Source: Labilibaculum antarcticum (GTDB lineage Bacteria > Bacteroidota > Bacteroidia > Bacteroidales > Marinifilaceae). From it: a stretch of 64,000 nucleotides of DNA. Numbering within the stretch: position 1 is the first letter of the stretch; each line of letters starts with the position of its first letter. Both the position numbers and the translations under genes were made by a program. Positions 26,868-36,452 of the stretch are shown piece by piece. The notes under the pieces were generated by a model. It was not told the DNA's origin. It did not search any database and was given only the letters and a program-made list of their open reading frames with translations. The stretch spans positions 2,078,361 to 2,142,360 of the forward strand of contig NZ_AP018042.1 in the NCBI RefSeq assembly GCF_002356295.1. The letters run 5' to 3'.

Positions 26868-26949
26868 TACCCAGAGCCGGGATCGAACCGGCACGGGTTG
26901 CCCCACTGGTGTTTGAGACCAGCGCGTCTACCAATTCCGCCACCTGGGC
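26868..26949 (-). tRNA. tRNA-Leu (anticodon CAA)
   Basis: An 82-nt class II tRNA on the minus strand: acceptor GCCCAGG pairing with TCTGGGT, D-arm with AATTGGTAGACGC, anticodon stem CTGGT/ACCAG with loop CTCAAAC (anticodon CAA, reads UUG), a short variable arm (TGGGGCAACCCG) and the T-loop GGTTCGATCCC. The discriminator base is A, as for leucine. CCA is not encoded. Leu-tRNA genes are known targets of Bacteroides mobilisable units, and an integrase lies close by. Confidence 0.97.
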
Positions 26950-27249
26950 ATTGCTTTTGAATGCGATGCAAATATAGATGTTTGTTTCAATCCAGCAAAG
27001 CAAAAGCAATATTTTTTTGAAAAAATATTCATGCTAAGCCTCGACACCAAAGCCAACAAACATCGGATGTACTGAGCTTCATTTAATTATCTCACTTAAA
27101 GCTTGACCGATTACAGCCTCGCCCATTGACACATTTCAGACACAAAAACATCTTTAACAATCAAAAAGCGAACTTCCCCCTCCCTTTCCGTCTAAAAACA
27201 ACTTAGCAATTCACATCAGGATTCTCTATATTAGCATCAAGATTATTGA

Positions 27250-27281
27250 TTTGTTATAATCTGCTTACAAAACTACATTTG
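27250..27281 (+). promoter_or_regulatory. Bacteroidota-type housekeeping promoter
   Basis: TTTG at 27250-27253, a 20-bp spacer, and TACATTTG at 27274-27281 fit the TTTG/N19-21/TAnnTTTG consensus exactly. It is 43 bp upstream of the dihydroorotate-dehydrogenase-like gene. The rest of the 375-bp gap from 26950 shows nothing else that I can identify. Confidence 0.75.
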
Positions 27282-27324
27282 GGTAGACAAAATCAACACA
27301 AAACATAAACTAAACTTTTCTAAC

Positions 27325-28317
27325 ATGCCAAACTTATCTACCAATTACCTTGGATTGGAATTAAACAGTCCAATTATAGCAGCCAGTTCGGGACTTACCG
27401 ATTCTATTGAAAAATTAATTGAATTGGAAGTACACGGTGCGGGGGCAATTGTACTCAAATCTCTTTTCGAGGAAGAAATCATCATGGAAATGGATGAGAA
27501 AATTCACGCCATGACCAGCCGTCCCTTTGTATATCCTGAAACTTTCGACTATATGGATGAAGAGCCTCAGGAAGATACCGTTCGCAAATACCTAAGATTG
27601 ATTCAGGAAGCCAAAGCCGCCGTTTCAATTCCAATTATTGCCAGTATTAACTGTGTAAGCGCTCAAAAATGGACCTATTTTGCGAAGGAGGTTGAAAAAG
27701 CAGGTGCCGATGCACTGGAAATTAATCTTTTTGTTCTTCCTACAGATATGAACAGAACAAGTGCTGAAAACGAGCAGATTTACTACGATGTATTGAAAGC
27801 AGTAAAAGAACAAATTGATATTCCTATCGCATTAAAAATAAGTCCGTATCATTCCAATTTGTCGAATTTAATTAAACGATTGGATGATATACATGTAGAT
27901 GGAATTGTGATGTTCAATCGCTTTTACAGTCCCGATTTCGACATCAATAATTTGACCGTAACCAGCGGACAAATATTATCAGGTCCCGACGATTACAAAA
28001 ACTCGTTGCGATGGACCGGAATTATGTCGGAACGAGTGAAATGCTCCATTGCCGGCACAACCGGAATTCACACATCCGAAAGCATCATTAAACACCTGCT
28101 TGCTGGTGCCGATGCAGTTCAATTGGCCTCGGTATTGTACAAAAACGGACCTGAATACATCGACGTTCTATCGAAAGAAATATTTGCCTGGATGGAAGAG
28201 CATGATTTCAATAAAATTAGCGATTTTAAAGGAAAAATGAGTCAATCTAAATCGAACGACCCAGCCGCCTTCGAAAGAGTTCAGTTCATGAAACACTTCA
28301 GGAACTTCGTGATGTAA
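27325..28317 (+). CDS. Dihydroorotate dehydrogenase-like protein
   Basis: A 330-aa FMN-dependent TIM-barrel protein (PF01180 type). It shows LNSPIIAASSGLTDSIEKL near the start, GAIVLKSLFEEEI near residue 45, IIASINCVS near residue 105, GADALEINLF (the N-x-x substrate stretch), IALKISPY (Lys) near residue 168 and SIAGTTGIH plus GADAVQLASVLYKNGP near the C-terminus, the phosphate/FMN site. In Bacteroidota this protein is a paralogue of PyrD that lacks its membrane or PyrK-binding parts, and its in vivo role is uncertain. It stands alone with its own promoter and terminator. It could reduce a pyrimidine or another enone substrate. Confidence 0.88.
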   Translation: MPNLSTNYLGLELNSPIIAASSGLTDSIEKLIELEVHGAGAIVLKSLFEEEIIMEMDEKIHAMTSRPFVYPETFDYMDEEPQEDTVRKYLRLIQEAKAAVSIPIIASINCVSAQKWTYFAKEVEKAGADALEINLFVLPTDMNRTSAENEQIYYDVLKAVKEQIDIPIALKISPYHSNLSNLIKRLDDIHVDGIVMFNRFYSPDFDINNLTVTSGQILSGPDDYKNSLRWTGIMSERVKCSIAGTTGIHTSESIIKHLLAGADAVQLASVLYKNGPEYIDVLSKEIFAWMEEHDFNKISDFKGKMSQSKSNDPAAFERVQFMKHFRNFVM

Positions 28318-28362
28318 TGCCAATTTAAAAAGTCTCAAATTTTCAATTATCAATATCATCAG

Positions 28363-28396
28363 AACCCGAATCGTAACAGATTCGGGTTTATTTTTG
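28363..28396 (+). terminator. Intrinsic terminator of the DHOD-like gene
   Basis: A perfect 10-bp stem AACCCGAATC / GATTCGGGTT with loop GTAACA is followed by TATTTTTG, 46 bp after the stop codon. Confidence 0.9.
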
Positions 28397-28544
28397 CCCT
28401 TATTTAGAAAAAACATATGATATAAATCATAGGGATAAATACTTACAAGTGTTATATTGTAGTTTCGTACTAAAAACACGAGAATGCTAACCCCTTTTTG
28501 GTGGATATTTACTCTTCCTCCAAAAGACAAATCATACGAAAGAC

Positions 28545-30077
28545 ATGAAAGATTTTGGAGTTAAGGAAACACTTAAACGCTTAGGCATTGAACCAATTAA
28601 TCAAGGAGTTTCGACGGGTACCAATTGGCTTAACTGCAATGGTGCGCTAACCGAATCGATTTCTCCCATAGATGGATCTGTAATTGCAAAGGTGAAAAAT
28701 GCCGATACAGCCGATTACGAAAAAGTTTTGGAAACTGCACAGGAAGCCTTTAAAGTGTGGCGGAAAATGCCTGCTCCCAAACGAGGCGAAATTGTTCGTC
28801 AGATTGGGAATGCTCTTCGCGATGCCAAAGATGATTTGGGAAAGCTAGTTAGCCTCGAAATGGGAAAAATTTATCAGGAAGGATTAGGCGAAGTTCAGGA
28901 AATGATTGACATCTGCGATTTTGCAGTTGGCCAGTCAAGAATGCTTTACGGATTTACCATGCATTCGGAACGTCCGGATCATAAAATGATGGATCAGTAC
29001 CATCCGCTGGGAATTGTAGGGGTCATTTCTGCTTTCAACTTTCCGGTTGCTGTTTGGGCATGGAATGCGATGCTGGCGGCGGTTTGCGGCGATGTGATTA
29101 TCTGGAAACCAAGCTCGAAAGTGCCATTGTGTGCTGTTGCTTGTCACAATATCATTAAAAAAGTACTAAAAGATAACGATGTGCCCGAAGGTGTTTTCAA
29201 CTTGGTAGTTGCAAAATCATCGGTAATGGGTGATAATTTTATAGAAGACAAACGTGTTCCTTTAATTTCGGTTACCGGATCGACAGCCATAGGCAAACGG
29301 GTTGCCGAAAAGGTGGGTGCCCGCTTGGGCAGAACAATTGCCGAATTGGGCGGAAACAACGCAATAGTCATAGCTCCTTCTGCTGAATTGGACATAGCCA
29401 TTCCGGGTATTGTATTTGGATCAGTAGGAACTGCCGGACAGAGATGTACCTCTACCCGACGTTTGATTATCCACGAAAGTGTTTACGAGGATGTTAAAAC
29501 CCGTTTGCTGAATGCCTACAAACAGGTGGAAGGAAAAATTGGGAATCCGCTGGATGAAAAAACCTTGGTTGGACCTGTTATTGACAGCGGTGCTGTAGAG
29601 GTTTACAAACATGCCATTGCTGAAGTGAAAAAGGCAGGCGGTAAAATTGTTTACGGCGATAAAGTGCTGGATGGCAATTTTGTGGTTCCTACCTTCTGCG
29701 AGGTTGAAAATCAATGGCAAATTGTTCAGGACGAATCTTTTGTTCCGGTTCTTTATATCATGAAATACAAAACCCTCGACGAAGCTATTCATTTGCACAA
29801 TGATGTGCCGCAAGGTTTATCCTCATCCATTTTTACGATGAACATGCGCGAGGCTCAAACCTTTATTTCTGCAATTGGAAGCGATTGTGGAATTGCCAAT
29901 GTTAACATTGGAACATCAGGTGCCGAAATTGGCGGTGCTTTTGGTGGCGAAAAAGAAACAGGTGGCGGACGTGAATCGGGTTCTGATTCATGGAAAACAT
30001 ATATGAGAAGACAAACGAACACCATAAACTATGGCGTAGACTTGCCTTTAGCACAAGGAATTAAGTTCGAATTTTAG
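28545..30077 (+). CDS. ALDH7-type aldehyde dehydrogenase (alpha-aminoadipic semialdehyde type)
   Basis: A 510-aa NAD-dependent aldehyde dehydrogenase. Motifs: SAFNFPVAVWAWNAMLAAVCGD near residue 163, IWKPSSKVPLCA, SVTGSTAIGKRVAE near residue 243, catalytic ELGGNNAIVI (Glu) near residue 268 and GTAGQRCTSTRRL (Cys) near residue 301, and SGAEIGGAFGGEKETGGGRESGSDSWK near the C-terminus (given in part). The NFPVAVW, GQRCTSTRR and GGGRESGSD stretches are those of the ALDH7A1/AmaB branch, which oxidises alpha-aminoadipic semialdehyde in lysine breakdown. It is a single-gene unit followed by a strong terminator. The class is firm; the physiological substrate is inferred from subfamily. Confidence 0.9.
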   Translation: MKDFGVKETLKRLGIEPINQGVSTGTNWLNCNGALTESISPIDGSVIAKVKNADTADYEKVLETAQEAFKVWRKMPAPKRGEIVRQIGNALRDAKDDLGKLVSLEMGKIYQEGLGEVQEMIDICDFAVGQSRMLYGFTMHSERPDHKMMDQYHPLGIVGVISAFNFPVAVWAWNAMLAAVCGDVIIWKPSSKVPLCAVACHNIIKKVLKDNDVPEGVFNLVVAKSSVMGDNFIEDKRVPLISVTGSTAIGKRVAEKVGARLGRTIAELGGNNAIVIAPSAELDIAIPGIVFGSVGTAGQRCTSTRRLIIHESVYEDVKTRLLNAYKQVEGKIGNPLDEKTLVGPVIDSGAVEVYKHAIAEVKKAGGKIVYGDKVLDGNFVVPTFCEVENQWQIVQDESFVPVLYIMKYKTLDEAIHLHNDVPQGLSSSIFTMNMREAQTFISAIGSDCGIANVNIGTSGAEIGGAFGGEKETGGGRESGSDSWKTYMRRQTNTINYGVDLPLAQGIKFEF

Positions 30078-30114
30078 ACACAACACACCAAACACTTACA
30101 ATTATTTCAAAGTA

Positions 30115-30146
30115 AATACCTCAACAATAGTTGGGGTATTTTTTTG
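30115..30146 (+). terminator. Intrinsic terminator after the aldehyde dehydrogenase gene
   Basis: An 11-bp stem AATACCTCAAC / GTTGGGGTATT (one wobble) with a four-base loop is followed by TTTTTTG. Confidence 0.9.
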
Positions 30147-30254
30147 ATCAATTAAGGCCTAAATATTGTTGCAAAGATATCCAACACATAATTTTTTAAA
30201 CAATCGATAAATTGCTATTTTTGGTCAATTACAATTCCACGCAATTTCCTGACC

Positions 30255-33017
30255 ATGCTGAAAAAAATATTAACCTCTCTGCTAATTCTTTTGCTCCTGA
30301 CCATTATCGTTTTAGGCTATCTGTTTCTTCAAAAACAGCAAGAATACAAAGAAATTGATCCGTTCTCAGCAGTACCGGTTAATTCGGAAATGATTATACA
30401 ATTTGAGAGCTTAGAAGATTTAATCACCAAATTGGAAAACAATACCGGTGCCTGGAAAGAGCTAAGTAAGTTCGATGGAATTGCAAGCATCAACAAAAAC
30501 CTTCAATTTTTAGATAGCCTGATCAGTAATTTCGATTCTGAAGGCACTTTTTCTTTGGATCGATCATTTACCATGGCGAGTCACCTGCAAGGTAAAAATG
30601 AAATTGAATATTTATACATCCTTCCCATCACTGATTATCTGGAAGAAAAGAAAATTAAAAATGCGATTTTTAATTGGGTGGAGCTTGACTCGGAAGTTTC
30701 GGAACGGGAATACCAGAACTCAACACTCTATAGCATTCCTCCTAAAAATCCGAAGGGAAAAGGAATTCATTTTGTATTTTCAGATGGACTGTTTATTGCC
30801 AGCAGATCGATGCTGCTTGTAGAAAACTCCTTACTTCAGCTGAGCACCGAAAATTCCATTACCAAAACAAAGGGTTTTGAACAGATTCGCAGAACCATAG
30901 GAAAAAATGTTGATGCAAATATCTTCTTAAATCTAAAAACCTTTCCCAAACAGGTTTCCCTAAACCTGAATCAAGATCACAGCAAATTTATTAGAAACTT
31001 TACAAATTTTGCAAACTGGACTGAGCTAGATCTTAGTTTTAGGAATAGAATCGTATTGCTAAACGGATTTACTTACAGCGATCCGCAGCAAGGCAATCTG
31101 CTGAACCTGTTTCTTCAGCAAGAGCCAGTAAAAATGGAAATGGAATCGATGATTCCATCGAGCACCAGCATTTTAACCATACTTGGTATTGATGACGCCC
31201 TTTTGCACAAAGGAAAATACCGCAAGTATCTCGATCAAATGGGGCTGTTATCCGAATATCTTAAAAACATTAGCGAGGTAAAAAGAAAGACTGGCGTAAA
31301 TTATGAAGACGCAATCTATTCCATTATCCATAACGAAGTTGGCTTGGCTTTTACCGAAGACCTAAGAAGCAAACGTTTCACGATAATACGTACTAAAAGT
31401 GCGAGTATTGCCAAAGAAAAAATGCTGGAAATGATTACTGGCAATGCAAAAAAAGAACAACGAACCCTTTCCTACTACACATACACTTATCAACTCGATA
31501 AAGAAACCAGCTTCGATATTTTCAAAATGCCTGAAGATCAACTTCCGGAAAAGCTTTTTGGATCTTTCTTTGCCGGCGCCTCATCGGCTTATCTTACTTT
31601 TATCGACAACTACATGATTCTGGGCCCCGATATCAGCTCACTGTCCGAGTTTATTGAAGAATCGGTTTTAGGCAAAACCCTAAACACGAATCAATCCTAT
31701 ATGGAAAATAAAGAATTCCTGTCCAACAAGGCGAACTTTTATTTTTATGCATCAACACCAAGAGCAAATTCCTTTATTTCAGGATTTTTAAATTCTGATT
31801 TGCGAAAGCAAATTAAAGATCACAAGCAAAGTGTAAACAAATTTCAGGCAGTGGGTTTACAGCTAAGTGCAAATAGGAATCTGATTTACAACAACTTGTT
31901 TATCGAATACGATCCGGTATTAGAGCTGGCTCCCAGAACAGAGTGGGAATCACGATTGGATACCTGCTTTGCTCACAAGCCATATCTGGTTGTAAATCAT
32001 TACACAAAAGAGAATGAAATTTTGGTTCAGGATATCAACAATGAGCTGCATCTTTTGAATCCATCAGGACGTGTTTTATGGAAAAAGCCTATGGAATCGC
32101 AAATTGTTGGCAAAGTTCACCAGGTTGATATTTATGGAAACGGGAAGCTTCAATATCTTTTTGCCACTAAAAACAAACTCCATTTGGTTGACAGGAATGG
32201 TGATAAGGTAGGGAATTATCCAATCAAATTAAAAGCCGAAGCCATACAAGGAGTTTCGATATTCGATTACGACAACAACAAAGATTATCGGTTTTTTATT
32301 CCTTGCAAGGATAAAAATATTTATGCCTACACCAAAGAAGGCAAGACACTTACGGGTTGGAATCCTGCGAAATCTGAAAACGAAATTAACTGTGAAATTC
32401 AGCATTTTAGGGTAAAAAACAGAGACTATCTTGTTTATGCAGATAAATACCGGGTTTATATCTTAAACCGTCGTGGCGAAGAAAGAGTCAGGTTAAAAGA
32501 CCAGTTTTCAAAATCGACAAACAATACTTTCTATTTGGAAAACGCTGTTGGCAACACCGAAGCCAGACTGGTTACCACCGATGTAAACGGAATCATCTAC
32601 TACTGCTATTTCGACGGAAAAGTTGAAAAGAAAACATTTACAGAACTTTCCGATAAGCACTTCTTTGTAGCTGCGGATATTGATAGCGATGGTAAAAATG
32701 AATATCTGTTTGCGGATTACAATATTCTTAGAGTTTTTGATGCCTCGGGACAACAAACCCTCGATAAAAAATTCGATTCCAACATTAGCTTCCCCCCTAA
32801 TATTTACAGCTTCTCGCGAAGGGATATTGAAATTGGAATTTGTCTTGAAGATGAGAATAAGATCTTCCTGATTGATAAAGAAGGCAATAAGCATGAAGGA
32901 TTTCCACTAAAAGGAAATACGGAGTTCTCAATTGGTTTCTCCAAAACCGGCGATAAGTCATTTAATCTTTACGTTGGAGATAACCGAAACTTCCTGCTCA
33001 ACTATTCCGTACAATAA
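30255..33017 (+). CDS. DUF3352-domain membrane-anchored protein with beta-propeller-like C-terminus
   Basis: A 920-aa protein with an N-terminal membrane anchor (LTSLLILLLLTIIVLGYLFL) and a large extracytoplasmic part. Residues about 35-560 match the DUF3352 type seen in many Bacteroidota (FSAVPVNSEMIIQFES; ANIFLNLKTFP; SKRFTIIRT; FFAGASSAYLTFIDNYMILG). From about 585 to the end, repeated strands with DIYGNGKLQYLFATKNKLH, DYDNNKDYRFFIP and DIDSDGKNEYLFADYN resemble FG-GAP/VCBS propeller blades with calcium-type DxDxDG loops. The function is unknown; an envelope or surface role is likely. A -7-like TATTTTTG lies at 30216, 32 bp before the start. Confidence 0.75.
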   Translation: MLKKILTSLLILLLLTIIVLGYLFLQKQQEYKEIDPFSAVPVNSEMIIQFESLEDLITKLENNTGAWKELSKFDGIASINKNLQFLDSLISNFDSEGTFSLDRSFTMASHLQGKNEIEYLYILPITDYLEEKKIKNAIFNWVELDSEVSEREYQNSTLYSIPPKNPKGKGIHFVFSDGLFIASRSMLLVENSLLQLSTENSITKTKGFEQIRRTIGKNVDANIFLNLKTFPKQVSLNLNQDHSKFIRNFTNFANWTELDLSFRNRIVLLNGFTYSDPQQGNLLNLFLQQEPVKMEMESMIPSSTSILTILGIDDALLHKGKYRKYLDQMGLLSEYLKNISEVKRKTGVNYEDAIYSIIHNEVGLAFTEDLRSKRFTIIRTKSASIAKEKMLEMITGNAKKEQRTLSYYTYTYQLDKETSFDIFKMPEDQLPEKLFGSFFAGASSAYLTFIDNYMILGPDISSLSEFIEESVLGKTLNTNQSYMENKEFLSNKANFYFYASTPRANSFISGFLNSDLRKQIKDHKQSVNKFQAVGLQLSANRNLIYNNLFIEYDPVLELAPRTEWESRLDTCFAHKPYLVVNHYTKENEILVQDINNELHLLNPSGRVLWKKPMESQIVGKVHQVDIYGNGKLQYLFATKNKLHLVDRNGDKVGNYPIKLKAEAIQGVSIFDYDNNKDYRFFIPCKDKNIYAYTKEGKTLTGWNPAKSENEINCEIQHFRVKNRDYLVYADKYRVYILNRRGEERVRLKDQFSKSTNNTFYLENAVGNTEARLVTTDVNGIIYYCYFDGKVEKKTFTELSDKHFFVAADIDSDGKNEYLFADYNILRVFDASGQQTLDKKFDSNISFPPNIYSFSRRDIEIGICLEDENKIFLIDKEGNKHEGFPLKGNTEFSIGFSKTGDKSFNLYVGDNRNFLLNYSVQ

Positions 33018-33056
33018 GCACTTTGGCCTATAATAAAAGCTTGTTTATGTACCAAG

Positions 33057-33087
33057 ACAAATAGCTTGCGAAAACTATTTGTTTTTT
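33057..33087 (+). terminator. Intrinsic terminator after the DUF3352 gene
   Basis: An 8-bp stem ACAAATAG / CTATTTGT with a 10-base loop is followed by TTTTTT, 40 bp after the stop. Confidence 0.8.
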
Positions 33088-33177
33088 AATTTTAAATAAA
33101 AGAGCATTGTAACAGTAGGGTTTTACCTGCTTTTTTCGGTACAAGCGGTATAATAATGTCTATTAAATAATTCAAAT

Positions 33178-34836
33178 ATGATGCTTAAATTAAAATCCCT
33201 TATTCCCTTATTCCTTTCATGCGTTCTTGTTATTTCTACTCAATCCTGTTTTGATGGTGACGACTACGATTTTGATAAACTTTCGGAGAAGGTTGATTGG
33301 ACACCCAATATGATTGTTCCGGTTGGTTACGGAACCTATTCTTTGTGGTATTTACTGAATCAACATGAGGCAAATCCTGCCGATCAGACGTTGGTTTTGG
33401 ATGCTGAAGGCATGTTGCACATCAAATACATGGAAGAAGATATTTTTTCTTACAATGTTGATGAAGTTCTAAACTTTCCAGATCAATCCGCAATAGATCT
33501 ATCTTATTCTCTTCCAAACATTAGTGTTGGTGTTCCCCATGGTTCGCTGCCTGAAACAAACCCACAAACAGATCAGATTCAAATCATCACCGGCAATTCG
33601 GGTGTACTGCTTTACGAACTAGACCTAAATACCGACATCAGATTTGTTTTATCGAATCCGCTAAACACAACTGTAGAACTTTTTGTTTCGATTCCTAACG
33701 GAACAGCAGGAGGAACACCTGTTAGTGAGAAGTTTACGCTAACGGCCAATGAAACAAATCACGTTGAAACCTTAAATCTTGCAAATCTAAATTTACTTTT
33801 CAATACACCACACACCACCAATAATGATCTGGACATCACTTTTGATGTTAACATTTTAGATAATGGAGGTCTCATCACCAGTACTGGTGATTTGGGAATA
33901 GAGCTAACCTTTCAAAACATAGATTTCCTATTGGCTCAAGGCGATTTTGGGAATCAAAACATTACTTTGGATGCTGGAAACTTTGACATGAATGTCGACT
34001 TTTGGGATGATATTGAAGGTGATTACCTGTTTGCTGACCCGCGTATTAATCTTTACATGGAAAACTCGGTGGGTATTCCCTTTCAAATTAATGCTGATAT
34101 AACCGGTTATGCAACAGATGGAACTATGGCATCTTTAAACCCTATACCTGAGGCACAATTCCAAAATCCACCATCAACCATTTCCGAAGTAAACATTGGA
34201 GTTAAGGACACACTTACCTACGACAAAAACAACTCCGATATTGTTGCCTTAATGGCTTTGCCACCATCCGACAGATTGGAATATTTTGGAAGCATAGCCT
34301 TAAATCCGGTAGGAGCCATTGCTCCAACCCCAACAGCACCAAATATCATCAGCAACAGTTCTGCTATTAATGTAGATATTGAAATTGATGTGCCTTTGGA
34401 TTTTACAGCTACAAATCTGGTGCTGAGAGATACAGTGAACGATATTGACATTAGCGATGCTGATAAAATTATGAATGCAGCCGTTGTTATCGTTACTGAA
34501 AATGGATATCCCCTTAACGTAAGCATTAATAAAATTTACTTTACTGATGCAGCTTACAATGTAATTGATTCCATTTCGGACAATCAAGTAATTGATGCGG
34601 CAGAAGTGTTTACCTCCGGCGATCAAATGGGCGAAGTTGATCCTGCCTTGGTAACAGAGGTCGAGCATCAAATACAACTAACGCAAAGTCAGATTGAAAA
34701 TTTAAACCTGACCAAAAACCTAATTATAAATGCTGGCGTGAGTACAGAAAATGGCGGCGTTGCGGTAAAACTAAAGGGTGATTACGAACTCAAATTCACT
34801 ATTTCTGTTCAGGCTCAAATCGATCTTAATAACTAA
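33178..34836 (+). CDS. Large surface or periplasmic lipoprotein of unknown function
   Basis: A 552-aa lipoprotein (signal ending STQSC). I do not recognise a family. The sequence is rich in beta strands and in Asn, Asp, Thr and Pro (for example NTTVELFVSIPNGTAGG, FTLTANETNHVETLNL), and low in Cys and Lys, which suggests several Ig-like or jelly-roll domains. The text ELDLNTDIRFVLSNPLN and VDIEIDVPLDFTATNLVL suggests repeated domains of about 180 residues. It is followed 20 bp later by a DUF5723 outer-membrane protein, and the two probably form an operon acting in the outer membrane. Confidence 0.7.
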   Translation: MMLKLKSLIPLFLSCVLVISTQSCFDGDDYDFDKLSEKVDWTPNMIVPVGYGTYSLWYLLNQHEANPADQTLVLDAEGMLHIKYMEEDIFSYNVDEVLNFPDQSAIDLSYSLPNISVGVPHGSLPETNPQTDQIQIITGNSGVLLYELDLNTDIRFVLSNPLNTTVELFVSIPNGTAGGTPVSEKFTLTANETNHVETLNLANLNLLFNTPHTTNNDLDITFDVNILDNGGLITSTGDLGIELTFQNIDFLLAQGDFGNQNITLDAGNFDMNVDFWDDIEGDYLFADPRINLYMENSVGIPFQINADITGYATDGTMASLNPIPEAQFQNPPSTISEVNIGVKDTLTYDKNNSDIVALMALPPSDRLEYFGSIALNPVGAIAPTPTAPNIISNSSAINVDIEIDVPLDFTATNLVLRDTVNDIDISDADKIMNAAVVIVTENGYPLNVSINKIYFTDAAYNVIDSISDNQVIDAAEVFTSGDQMGEVDPALVTEVEHQIQLTQSQIENLNLTKNLIINAGVSTENGGVAVKLKGDYELKFTISVQAQIDLNN

Positions 34837-34856
34837 GCACCATCAGACACTTCACT

Positions 34857-36329
34857 ATGATTAAATTGATATACAAAACATTTATGGCAGGATTGGTATT
34901 CCTGTTTCTATCTCTTTCGGTTTCAGCCCAAAAAATGAACAACACCTTGTATTTAATGCAAAATGTTCCTCAGTCAAATCAGTTGAATCCTGCTATTCAG
35001 CCCGAATGCAAAGTTTTCGTGGGTTTTCCGGCGCTGAGTTCTATTTACCTGAACTACAGCAACAGCAGCTTTGGCTACAATGATATTATTACAGATGGCA
35101 CAGGAATCAGAAAAGATTCTTTGGTTGTTAACATCAACAGCTTTCACGATGCATTGCAAACAACCAATTTTGTATCGCAGCAATTCGAACTGACTCTTTT
35201 CGCATTGGGAATACGTGCAAAAGATTACTTTTTCACTCTTGATGTGATTGAAAAAGAAGATTCCCGATTCAGTTTCGATCAGGAAATGGTTACATTTTTA
35301 AAAGACGGTAACTACCCTTTTAGAGGCAGAACTGCGAATTGGGGCGGGCTAGGATTGGATGCCAGTTACTATCATGAAGTAGCCTTGGGCGTATCGAAAA
35401 AAATAAACGACAAATGGACGGTAGGTATCAAAGGAAAAATGCTTTTCGGTATTGCCAATATGCACATGGAAGATTCCGATATGTCTGTTTTTACTTCGGC
35501 TTCGGGTAACGAAATTGTTTTAAATTCGGAACACCACCTTCGTGTTTCCATGCCAATTGATCAGGTTGGTTTAGATTCTGATGGATATGTTAATGACATT
35601 AACATGGATGGTGATGCTTACAATGCCGATTTCTTCGCTAATACCGATAACAAAGGTTTTGCTGTCGATTTAGGTATGACATATCAAATGGATGATAAAA
35701 CCCGCTTATACGCCAGTATATTGGATATTGGATCGATTAACTGGAAAACAGATGGTCATGAATTTTCTCAAAAAGGTTCATTTACCTGGACAGGTGCTGA
35801 TTGGTCACAATCGGGAAATTCAAATGACCCAAACTACAGAGAAATTGAAGATGTATTTGAAGATTTAACAGACTCAATTGTTGACGAATTTCGTGTAGAA
35901 AATAGAATAGGTTCCTACAAAGTGGCTTTGCCTACCAAAATTTATTTCGGAGGAACACACGATCTTAACAAAAGAGTAAATGTAGGAGCGTTAAGCCGTA
36001 CCGAAATTTTTAATGGTAAAGTTCAATCCTCATTAACCTTTTCGGCCAACGCCCGTTTTTTCAAAAATCTAAGCACTACATTAAGTTACTCGGTGGTAAA
36101 CAATTCGTACAACAACATTGGCTTTGGTTTGGCAACCAAATTGGGACCCACCCAATTTTATGTGGTTAGCGACAATGTAATGGCGGCCATTAAACCAAAC
36201 ACTGCTCACCTAGCAAATATTCGTTTCGGAATAAACTTTTTGTTTGGTTGTAAGGATAAAACGAAGAAAAAAGACTCTTGCTCTTTCGTGGATCAAGTTA
36301 ATAACAAGAAGAAGCCATTGTACAAGTAA
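34857..36329 (+). CDS. DUF5723 outer-membrane beta-barrel protein
   Basis: A 490-aa protein with a type I signal peptide (SLSVSAQ) and the beginning typical of DUF5723: TLYLMQNVPQSNQLNPAIQP, where the protein compares itself with FadL/PorV-like barrels. Alternating hydrophobic strands continue to the end (SLTFSANARFFKNLSTTLSYS; GFGLATKLGPTQFYVVSDN; ANIRFGINFLFG) and a charged CKDKTKKKDSC tail follows the last strand. It is expected to be a 12-16-stranded outer-membrane barrel of unknown role. It is co-directional with, and 20 bp after, the large lipoprotein gene. Confidence 0.82.
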   Translation: MIKLIYKTFMAGLVFLFLSLSVSAQKMNNTLYLMQNVPQSNQLNPAIQPECKVFVGFPALSSIYLNYSNSSFGYNDIITDGTGIRKDSLVVNINSFHDALQTTNFVSQQFELTLFALGIRAKDYFFTLDVIEKEDSRFSFDQEMVTFLKDGNYPFRGRTANWGGLGLDASYYHEVALGVSKKINDKWTVGIKGKMLFGIANMHMEDSDMSVFTSASGNEIVLNSEHHLRVSMPIDQVGLDSDGYVNDINMDGDAYNADFFANTDNKGFAVDLGMTYQMDDKTRLYASILDIGSINWKTDGHEFSQKGSFTWTGADWSQSGNSNDPNYREIEDVFEDLTDSIVDEFRVENRIGSYKVALPTKIYFGGTHDLNKRVNVGALSRTEIFNGKVQSSLTFSANARFFKNLSTTLSYSVVNNSYNNIGFGLATKLGPTQFYVVSDNVMAAIKPNTAHLANIRFGINFLFGCKDKTKKKDSCSFVDQVNNKKKPLYK

Positions 36330-36452
36330 TAAAAACGATTTTTTAGCTCCATAACGGAGAGTTTACATCAATTTGAATTCGAGACTGCCTTGCGGGGCGG
36401 TCTTTTTTTTTGATCTTGATCCACTTGCATGATGGATTGGTGTGTTTGTAGC

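Noticed and set aside
22938-26949. A complete self-transmissible conjugative element
   Set aside because: Only int and mob functions are present; no tra (type IV secretion) genes are seen, so at most it is mobilisable.
28168-29813. Minus-strand frames of 85-130 aa opposite the DHOD-like and ALDH genes
   Set aside because: They mirror strongly conserved coding sequence on the other strand and have no starts or neighbours that support them.
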